Source of the DNA: Isoetes taiwanensis | Taxonomy: Eukaryota > Streptophyta > Lycopodiopsida > Isoetales > Isoetaceae | NCBI GenBank assembly: GCA_021234155.1 | Contig: JAJEKV010000074.1 | Location: 3,410,040-3,474,039, forward strand | Direction of reading: 5' to 3' | Length of the DNA: 64,000 nucleotides | Shown here: positions 55,642 to 64,000 of the stretch, piece by piece | Numbering within the stretch: position 1 is the first letter of the stretch | How the letters are laid out: each line of letters starts with the position of its first letter | Position numbers and translations under genes: made by a program | Notes under the pieces: generated by a model | The model's database searches: none | What the model was told of the DNA's origin: nothing | What the model saw: the letters and a program-made list of their open reading frames with translations, nothing else

Positions 55642-56309
55642 GGTTATTTCATTTCTTCATCTTCACCACATTTTTATTGTTAATGTGGTATGTGGTTAGT
55701 GATTGCTTGTGATATGTGGTTGGTGTGGTTAGTGATTGCTTGTGGTGTGTGGTGCCTATTAATCTCTTGTGATATATGATATGTCTTTGCCCTAGTGTGG
55801 TGAGGCACGTGGTGTAAAAATGTTGTAAATATATGCTTTGTGGTGCCTAGTGTGGTGAATAACATGTTGTAAAATACATCTTTATATATATGCTATGTGG
55901 TGCCTAGTGTGGTGAAAAATATGGTGTAAAATAAATGCTCTAAATATAAACTTTGTTGTGCCTAGTGTGGTGAATAACATGGTGTAAAATAAATGTTTGA
56001 ATATATGCTATGTGGTGCCTAGTGGTGAATAACATGGTGTAAAATAAATCTTTGTAATATATTCTATGTGGTGCCTAGTGTGGTAGAAAATATGGTGTAA
56101 AATAAATGCTGTAATATATGCTATGTGGTGCCTAGTGTGGTGAAAAATATGGTGTACAATAAATTATGTATTATATGCTTTGTGGTGCCTAGTGTGGTGA
56201 ATAACGAGGTGTAAGATGAATGTCTGTAATATATGCTATGTGGTGCCTAGTGTGGTGGAAAATGTAGTGTGCAATAAATATGTTGATCACCTTGTTATCT
56301 TCCTTGCAG
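55642..56309 (+). other. Putative GT-AG intron of the transposase-like gene
   Basis: The donor is CCGCAGGTTATT and the acceptor TTCCTTGCAG followed by TTGCAATTG. The flanking peptide blocks sit in the expected order of the same protein. The intron is almost filled by the minisatellite. Confidence 0.5.
55790..56280 (+). repeat. Minisatellite, ~57-bp unit, about nine copies
   Basis: Unit: TGTGGTGCCTAGTGTGGTGA then ATAACATGGTGTAAAATAAA and TGTAATATATGCTA. Copies vary by small indels and AT changes; the GTGGTGCCTAGTG core is nearly invariant. Confidence 0.9.
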
Positions 56310-56816
56310 TTGCAATTGTTCAGAAATTGGTGAGGCGGAACATCCTAGTGTTATGATCAAACAGAGGATGTTTGAAAAGTCCAAACCATGGTTTGTTGTA
56401 AAATTAAAGGACTTCAATAGTTCTTCCTTTGTATATACCATGTTAGAATGCAGATGCTAATAGATGGCTTCAATAGTATGAGAACTAAGCACCCAAAAAG
56501 CTGCAGCTGCACTTGTCAGCTTTGCAGGTCAGACATATATGGTGAATGCAGGGCGTCTGAATACAAAATAAGTAGCACAAGAAGTCTGTGGCAGGGAATT
56601 TTATGTGAGAAAACTAGCTTCCAACCTTACCATAAGAGGGAATGCATTCTGGGTGAGTGTAAAGAGTGTGGGATTAAGAAGTTCCCTATCTGCCCACATG
56701 AACAATCTAGTGATAGTGGCATGGTGAAGTGGGAATACCTAGACTATGAAAAAACTGTATTCAGAGATGGCAGCAAGAAGTCTAAGCTCGTTCACCAACA
56801 CAATGAAACTGCAAGT

Positions 56817-56900
56817 CTTCCACTGGTGTGTGGTCACATGTCCAGTTGGATGCTGCCTAGTGGCGTGACGTTAAAATACTATCTATCTATCTATCTTTAC
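56817..56900 (+). mobile_element. SINE 3' fragment inside the transposase-like frame
   Basis: GTGTGGTCACATGTCC, AGTGGCGTGACGTTAAAATA and (CTAT)n reproduce the 3' end and tetramer tail of the SINE at 6,754-6,987 (minus) and the 3' end of 39,885-40,088. The piece is read in frame as CGHMSSWMLPSGVTLKYYL. Confidence 0.7.
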
Positions 56901-58224
56901 ACAACTTCAGATATAAGTGGCAGGCAGGCCAGTACAAAGAACTCCTTGACAACTTGCCTGGAGATGCTTACCTATCCATTGGTTGACTTGAAAGAGAATT
57001 ATACTTTTAAGGAGCGAATGAAGTTCACCATGCTACCGGGTCAACAACCGATAACTATATTTGTTCAAATAACCTACAAGGTTGATCCAATCAAACACAC
57101 CATTGAGAAGGAAACACACTACTATGTGTCGGATGATAGGGAACATGACACACTTTTTGTTCAACATTGTTTTATGAAACATTTTGAGTACTTAAAGCAG
57201 AAAGGCAATGTCCTCAAACAGCACTATGTATTTTCGGATGGTCTTTCGCATCACAATTCAAACGGATCATTTTATTTTGTTGGAAGGTACGGTTGTGATA
57301 CGAGGTCAACATGATGTGGAACTTCTTTGGATCAAACCATGGAAAAGGTGAACATGATGGGAAGGCAGCAGAATTGAAAAGATGGATACGAGGTCTACAA
57401 ACTAAACATCCCGACATTAAACTAGATAATGCCCACGATGTGGTGAAATTGCAGAAAAACAATTTCAATGTGGTACATCCGAGTGGACTGAAAATGGAAG
57501 AAAAGTTCGGAGATACTTCGAAATAAAACCCGAGGATATCAACAGGAAAAAGGCTTGGGGTGCGAGACAATTCCGGAAACCGAGCCAAATTCATTCAAAT
57601 CCATGGATTCAAAGACGGAAATCCAACACGGCTACATACCGAAAAGCTATCATGTTTTTGCTGCGAATTGTTTGGATGGAAAATGGGACATGTATGAGAA
57701 CAAATTGTATGTAGATGAATAGAACCTTGTAGTCGTTGAACCATCCTCCAATGTTCATGCGATGTGGAAGAGACCCCATAAGTCTACCGAGCCACTATAT
57801 ACTCAACCTTGGCAAATGTACTTGCGAAGCACTTAGAGAAGGAGACGACTTTGCGGTTCTTTGCACCTAAAGGGAATGAGGAGGATTCACATTTTGGATG
57901 TTGCTATGCACCAAGCCAAAATTTGAAGCTGAAAATGACTTCAAGCAGAACGGAAACTTATTTATGAGAGGTGAAACCGTTGTGGAGGGCATTTACTATA
58001 GAAAGAAGCCTCGGTCAAAGGTGATATATGAGTTGTTGACAAACGAGCCAAAGTCACTTGTATTCTCTACTCAAATTTGTGCTATTTGAGTTCCCATGCA
58101 GCAGATCAAGAAAGGTGCTCGAACTGTTTACATGCTAGTTCAGGCAGATGAGGAAAAGATTCTAGAAAACTTGCCCGAGGTTTTATCTGATGAAGATAGC
58201 ATGTCTGATGAAGAATAGTTGAAC

Positions 58225-58500
58225 ACATTCTTACAGGTTAGAAATGATTCAGAATTTTTGAATATATGTTGTTGTGTCTTTGCCTTGTTTGGGAATAATA
58301 TAAGAAACTCAATTCCATGCTCAATTGTATTTTGATGTCCCTTGTTTCAATGTAATATGTTTGCTTTTGATGTAATATGTAATTGTATTTTGATGTCCCT
58401 GATGTAACATGCGCCAGGTTCACCACATGTTTCACCACATGTGTCACCACATCGTGTTTCACCACATGTTTCACCATGTGTTTCACTTTCCTCTTCCCAG
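58225..58500 (+). repeat. Short direct repeats after the transposase-like frame
   Basis: ATTGTATTTTGATGTCCCT occurs twice (~58,325 and ~58,382), and GATGTAATATGT words lie between. Then four to five copies of TTTCACCACATG follow (58,428-58,486). Confidence 0.8.
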
Positions 58501-58750
58501 GTGCGGATAGATCCTTCCTGAACAGCTTTTCCAATCCAGAAATGCTTTCCTTTTCCTTAAATTCTCTGGTCCCATCAATTCCTCTCATCATCCTTTTGGT
58601 CGATGTACCGTGCAAAAAAATCATTATGGGATGACGAAAATTAATGACCTCAGGCAACCCAAAAGGCCCGAAGTGCCATTCTTCTTGCTCTCGGCCGAGT
58701 TTATAGTTTATTCTGATGAGCCGGGGCTTACGGTTTTGGAAAGCGTGTAC

Positions 58751-58751
<1 letters not shown>

Positions 58752-58777
<26 letters not shown>
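58752..58777 (+). repeat. 26-T homopolymer
   Basis: An uninterrupted T run; it could be the poly-A tail of a minus-strand retroposon, but no body is recognised to the right. Confidence 0.9.
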
Positions 58778-58779
<2 letters not shown>

Positions 58780-58781
<2 letters not shown>

Positions 58782-61700
58782 ATATGCCATCATTAATTAT
58801 GTATTATGGTAGCAAGAAAAGCATAAAATTGGGGTCAAAAGGACATGTATTAACCTAGTCTACATGATAAAGGTTTGCAAAATTGTGATATTATGCATGT
58901 GGCATTATTATTTGTGTGTTGGTAGATAGTAACATGAAGGGATTTCGGTGAGGCGATTGGATCCTAGATAAGGATGTGAATATTGAGGTTACATAATATA
59001 TAATGGACCTTAAGTTGAATAGCATCGATTATAGATGGGCAATAGAATATCTTATTAGATAACCCAATGTCTTGAATCGAGAATAATTTTCGATAAGCTA
59101 ACCCATATCCTAAGGTAACCGGGATTATGTGTAAGACTAGGGTTTTGGGAACGGAGCGGACCGTGGCGGTGGAGCTTGAATGCAAGGGTGGCCCCAAGAA
59201 AGGTAAAAGCACCTAGAAGTTAATGTGTTCTCGGTTTTTAGGGACCTGGAAATTTATGGGCTCGGCAAAATAGCATAAACAAGCATGGATCATTTCGTAG
59301 ATGAATCGCACCCTTTGCTCTCAACCGTGGAGATATCTTGGAATGGCGCCATCTCAACCGGGCTTGAATGGTGCTACCTAAACTCGATTATTGCAATACA
59401 AGCATGGAGCATGGAAGAGGCGTGAGGCGGGAACTATGATAATAAGAGGGGATTTGGGGATAGTAGTGGAGAATATTTCAATAGAAGAAACAATGCTTAT
59501 AACAGAATAAGCAGAATGTTAGATATGGTGGTTCGGCTTCAGAGCATTATGTTCCTAAACGCAAGTAGATGAGGGTCTCAACCATGAACAAGGCGAAAAC
59601 CGTAATTTGAATGGTTTAATTCATGGGAACGTTTCTATGAACACCAAATGATGGGTTCTAAACACGCAAATCAAGAAAACAAAGATGATGAGTGAGCTCT
59701 TGGGGCTTATTTAGCATAATAAGTTACTAATATGTGTAATACTATTTGCTAAGTGATGATTTGGTAACTATTTTCTAAGTGATGTTTTAGAATCTTGTAG
59801 CATAAATCTGTATCTATTATTCTTGTGCATGGGCTTAAAAGGTACAAAAGGTGAAAGGCGATAAGCCAAGAAACACCAATGTACCTTTTGGCCCTTGCAT
59901 CCATTACCATATTTTTGCTAATGTTTGCATGTGGCTGCAGTACGGTGTTTCTTCTCCATTTGTGTCTTTTAAGTCTAGTGAGCAAGAATAGTAGCTGAAA
60001 CCAATGGAGCAACTGTGGCAACAGCAAAAGTATGAAGAAATATGTTTTATATTATAATAAGAAAGCACGGTATGAGGTGATAAGTCTGGTCTGATAAATA
60101 CATTGATGGTATGATATATCTATTACCCTTTGGATTATAAGAATGATGGTCAAGACAGGCTGTTAGTTAGTATAGATATGAAAGGTGTAGCACAGACCTG
60201 AACATGGTATATGGGCAGTTTTTTCTGGATATATTACATAAGGTTTTTACATCAGGGTATTATGCTGTTATAGCTATGGCAGAAGTTAATGAGTTGTAAA
60301 AATGTAATATGCTGAACCGTAATGAAACTTGAAGCATAGATATGTTTTGGACTAATCTTAGTGCATTTATAGATGGTTGTAAAACAATGAGCAAAGATAT
60401 GATATTAATGGAATGTGCGTGCTGATCATATTATGAGCTTGGCCAATACAGGAAATGAATTGACTATATTTAAGTAGTGTCGGTAACATTGCCATATGAA
60501 TGCTGTAAGCAGGTTAGCTAATGATGCAAACATGTTGGAAAAATTACAGTAACCTTTATTCTAGAATGCGGAATTAGTTCTGTGGTGTGTAATGGGAAGT
60601 GTAAACGTTCCATATCTTATGAATATAAGTAGGTGCAGGGCAGCACAGATATAAAAAGGCAAAGCCTGAGCCTGTTCGTAATAGTATTGGGAATAATGCA
60701 ATATGCATATGGCTACCTATCTGTGACAATGGCAAAAATAATTGGTAGACCAGAAATATTGACTGAGTGAGTTTAATGCTGAAATAAGTCGTCTAACAAT
60801 CTGTATGATTCTGGATTAACCAAAATAATGGTCTAACTGAGTAATTGCTTTAGTCTACACAAGTTAAAAAAGACTTATCTGTAGCTATGGAATTTAGCCC
60901 TTAGATGTTTATGAGCTGTAGGAACAGTGATCATATGTGAATGGAGTCAAGCATGACCAGATATATGTACTGCTGAAAAATATGACTTGAATAACAGCAG
61001 GATGAAGTTTTATGAACTTAGGTGCATGTTGACATTAATAATACCTGGAATCTAGCATAAATTAAAGCCATTAGACTTGGAGGCATGATTAAAGGTTTGG
61101 ATTAAAATAACGTATTCTGTTATTGACAAAATGGTACTGAAAATCGGTCTGCCCATCTTGGCTTAGTTAGGAGAGGATGATGAATCTCTTATAAATTTTA
61201 CAATGAAGTGGCACCATATAAATCAGTGCATTTGCAGGATAGATAATTCTTTTGTATTGAAAGACATATGTGAATGTAATTGAAGCCCTCTAGCAGGGCA
61301 AATTAATTTGTTGTGAACATGGTCCTTAGAACTTGTCTATTTGGTCATTGGGAAATGCTGAAGGTTTAACTAAGGCTGGAAAAGTATGCAATTGTATACA
61401 GGGGTGTTAATAACTCTGTTTTGCTATCCCAAGAACAATGAAACAGGTTGGGATAAAATAATGACAGAATTGTTGTATAAGTAACAAGTTTGGCTAGATG
61501 GTCAATTACTGAGGTAAGAGTAAATTAGGCCTAGTTAGTGGTTATTCCATTAGGCATATGTTAAAAATAGAAACTGATAACATGGGAACAGATATGCCAA
61601 TTTGGGATAGCTCGTCCTGAGTTGGGATGATAACAATACCAAGGGATTGACTGAGGTATGTAGAAGTGGCTAGTATGGCTTATGTCAAGGCTAGTGCTGT
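58780..61700. other. AT-rich DNA, nothing recognised
   Basis: Only short frames. The 59,750-60,027 minus-strand frame has no motif. The left part (58,970-59,650) contains GC-richer islands of unknown nature. Confidence 0.45.
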
Positions 61701-61896
61701 CTGGGTTTTTTTTTTTTTGAGGGTAAGAATTGGTTTTTCCATTAATCAAGAAAAATCATACATGGTTGATCTGCTAGACATAGCAAGATCTCTGAAACAA
61801 AATGTTCCTAGATTGTGACTGGAATGTAAAAGTAGTCCCAAAATAATATCGCCTCACAGCTTTGACACGCTGATAAGTCGGTAGCAATAAACCGTC

Positions 61897-62774
61897 TCAG
61901 ATGAAGGAAACAGAGTCACGACCCAAAGAAATTTTTGTGATTACCTCATTAGCTAAAACCAAAACAAGATTAGGAGGTAAGGTTGAGCAAAGTATGTTCA
62001 GCCAGATGGAAAAACAATCCCCGAAGATCCAATGCAAGCTTAGGAAAATGGAAGGTCTAGGAGCAGAGGAATCGAATTTGGCATTGAAGTATGCATAAAA
62101 GGGTACAGCAGATCCAAAAATATAGGCATCTTCTGTCTTATCAGCAGCATCATCAATGCAAGAAGACTCAGTTCTACATAAGCATAGTAAGGAACCATAT
62201 AGATCCGCCAAAAGTCTCGTGTATAGTAATCGCCCCTCAGATTATTATGAACTGATTCACCGACATGTACCGGTCGTTACATAGATAAGAAATCAAACAT
62301 GCGAGAACATCCGGGTCACTTCTCCGCAGAGAAGGCTTCGTGTAGACTTGACCTCATGTGTATGTCAGATTGAGATGTATTAATGCTGCTCCAGAAGGGC
62401 TCCAGTTCTTGGCCTGCATCATTCTTGATGTCATCCATGTCTCCAAGGCTTTCTTTACACACTCTCAAGTATGCTAGAATCATCACAAAGGCGAAGTTAG
62501 AATTAATAACACATAAATTAGAGACAAACAAATCAAAAGCCCCTAAAGGCACCAATTGAGTCCCACTTCCTGTTATATTTGTCACCAATTTCCTTCTATG
62601 AGTCATTCTGCAAGATTCAACGCCAAAGTTGAAATGCATCTTAATCCAAAAGATAGAAAGTTCTTTTACCATAAACAACTCTATTTCTTGCTTTCCAAAT
62701 ATTCCATAAAGCAATGAACATAATAGTATTGGCAAAGGCACAATTGCTTTGAATATAGGATAATAGATTGCCAT
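61897..62774 (-). pseudogene. LINE ORF2 C-terminal part
   Basis: Frames at 62,774-62,316 (IALW/KARNRVV-type text in the next frame, a usual zf-RVT tail) and 62,211-61,897 (GSAVPFYAYFNAKFDS, LANEVITKISLGRDSV). Broken, continuing the same element toward its poly-A tail. Confidence 0.6.
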
Positions 62775-62833
62775 TAACTCTCATGGGAAAGAGGAATCCC
62801 AAATTTCTCATTAAACCAAGACCGTAGAAAGGG

Positions 62834-63969
62834 TTAAGCTTTGGACATAGAAAATGTGCTCAACACTCTCCTCCATGTTTGCAAGCAAGTCGGGCAATTT
62901 GGGGAAATGTTCTCATATCTTTTGGAGATCATTTGCAAAGTAGAGATACTCTTGTTTGCCAACGACCTGGATAAAAAAGCTAATTTTAGGAAAGCAATAA
63001 GAATGCCGACTTCCTTAAATAGAGTCCTGCCAACCTCCTCAGAGATAGACCATTTGGAAGAAGCTTTAGATGGGGTAGCAGAGTTACTAATGATTGAATA
63101 TACATTACTTACCTTGTAATGACATTTGCCATCCAAATTCCAGTTTGTAGCTTTAGGGACCACATAGTTAAGCCAAAAGTGAGGAAGAATAGTTCTGATA
63201 TGATAATATATCTTTCTGTCACTTGAAGTACCATGAAGTATTCTCTTAAAGGTCATCCATGAAATAAACTTGCCATCTACATAAAGATCACTCGGCAAAT
63301 TGAAACCATGATCATTCCATTTTTATAAATTCTTGGTGCCTGTACAAAACACTGCCCTGCATGATCATTAAGGATAGGGTTCCAGAAAATAGACATGTTA
63401 AGGTTTAGATCATTGAGGGTAGCATATTCAAAGCAAGTTTGAACTTTATTCCATGCCATAATGATATTCCTCATTAGAGGGGAAGTATTAGGACCAGGAT
63501 GAAGATTATTGAAGCAGGAATCAGGGAAGAAATGACTTAAGGAAGGGTGACCAACCACATGAGAGCTCTGAAGCCAAAACTTAACAAATTGAGAAGGAGG
63601 ACTAGAGTTAGACACAAGAGAATTCCACACATATTTCCCAGCTAGTGCACAAGCTTGCAGGTGCAGATCCTTACATCCTAGCCCACCTTGTTTCTTGGGC
63701 TTTACAACATACTTCCAACCTACTAAGTGAGACCCTTTCCAGATAAATCTTCTAATAAGTTTCTCAATTTCCTGATAAGTAGTTTTAGGGGCCACTAGAG
63801 CAGAAGAAAAGTAAATGTGGGAGCTAGCAAGTACTGAATTAGCAATAATAGTCCTACCTGCAAAAGATAGGCTCCCTCTAAAATGGTTCAACTTCTTCTT
63901 AATTCTATCAATAATAGGTTGCCAAAGACCTTTCAAGGAGGGGTTTAGAGATAAAGGCATTCCCAACAA
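62834..63969 (-). pseudogene. LINE ORF2: post-RT linker and zinc-binding domain
   Basis: Two overlapping minus-strand frames (63,969-63,277 and 63,298-62,834). The first holds the conserved LSFAGRTIIANSVLASSHIY and IRRFIWKGS motifs that follow the RT thumb in plant L1 ORF2. The second holds SWMTFKRILHGT and WSISEEVGRTLFKEV and ends in the cysteine motif SPNCPTCLQTW. The ~20-bp overlap marks a frameshift. Confidence 0.85.
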
Positions 63970-64000
63970 AGTAGAGGCTTGGTTGCAATTAAGGACCTTG

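Larger units (their letters stand above)
54749..58219 (+). pseudogene. Transposase-like gene with intron, broken
   Basis: First part (54,749-55,641): a proline-rich start with MALNPIVDQSGSYFESF, then a basic stretch and, in shifted frames, WTENKRGSLKCK and a final THYPKNP. A GT-AG intron (55,642-56,309) follows. Then AEHPSVMIKQRMFEKSKPW, and from 56,448 a 288-residue frame with a cysteine cluster (CSCTCQLC ... GECKECGIKKFPICPHE), KNSLTTCLEM, LKENYTFKERMKF, THYYVSDD, YVFSDGLSHHNSNG and FYFVGRYG. It resumes in another frame with MMWNFFGSNHGKGEHDG and KRWIRGLQ. The D...NG...GSxHGKGxxDG...KR block occurs in a family of eukaryotic transposon-like proteins. Later frames run to a stop near 58,219 (KKPRSKVIYELLTNE, EKILENLPEVLSDED). 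Four or more frame changes, and a SINE piece in the coding region. Possibly a DNA transposon relic. The catalytic assignment is inferred. Confidence 0.6.
61706..64000 (-). mobile_element. LINE, 3' part, running off the right edge
   Basis: Minus strand, with a 13-nt poly-A tail at 61,706-61,718 (T run on plus) directly after GATTAATGGAAAAACCAATT and CTTACCCTC, a typical LINE 3' end. Coding pieces from 63,969 down: MPLSLNPSLKGLWQPIIDRI, KKKLNHFRGSLSFAGRTIIA, LIRRFIWKGSH, KPKKQGGLGCKDLHLQACAL (the post-RT region of plant L1 elements), then RILHGTS and a zinc-binding segment (NCPTCLQ, then ESVEHIFYV in another frame), and finally VLANEVITKISLGRDSVSF. The RT core and endonuclease lie outside the window. 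Several frame changes, but clearly younger than the 53-kb remnant. Confidence 0.88.

Overview
The window looks like nuclear DNA of a land plant. It holds one clearly intact host gene with spliceosomal introns, an adenine phosphoribosyltransferase (APRT) of plant type, in a sea of plant-style retroelements: Ty3-type LTR elements, APE-type LINEs, tRNA-derived SINEs, solo LTRs and satellites. I favour a seed-free plant such as a fern or lycophyte, but that is a guess from repeat style only.

Layout. 1-6,178 is copy A of a ~6.2 kb non-coding repeat; copy B lies at 26,615-32,812. Both carry the same solo LTR, and in copy B it is flanked by a perfect 5-bp target duplication. 6,754-6,987 is a minus-strand SINE, 7,020-7,601 a decayed FCP1/NIF-type phosphatase fragment, and 7,880-9,478 another solo LTR of the same family, inverted. 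9,480-25,099 is a LINE (endonuclease, RT, C-terminal zinc motif) split at ~12,015 by an ~11.3 kb minus-strand Ty3 element (12,016 to ~23,348). That element has gag, protease, RT, RNase H, integrase and a large extra ORF downstream of pol. Directly after the LINE, 25,298-25,935 encodes a broken, divergent histone H3-fold protein with an unusual N-terminal part.

32,813-47,208 is mostly old repeats: a LINE 3' fragment, an inverted-repeat pair around a long degenerate pyrimidine-rich tract, a second SINE with a ~99-bp TTC tail, and several retroposon 3' ends. The APRT gene has six exons (47,209-49,244) and includes an apparent GC-AG intron. After it come a minus-strand Ty3 gag/protease remnant (51.7-52.9 kb), a plus-strand LINE RT remnant (53.4-54.3 kb), and a multi-exon transposase-like gene or pseudogene (54.7-58.2 kb). 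One intron of that gene is a minisatellite, and one exon contains a SINE 3' end. The last part, 61,706-64,000, is the 3' portion of a minus-strand LINE.

Only APRT can be assigned a working cellular role (purine salvage). The other coding regions are selfish or decayed. Base quality is a caution: copy A differs from copy B almost systematically at CTG/CAG words, so some frameshifts in the left third may be sequencing artefacts. No searches were run; every family call rests on motifs read by eye.
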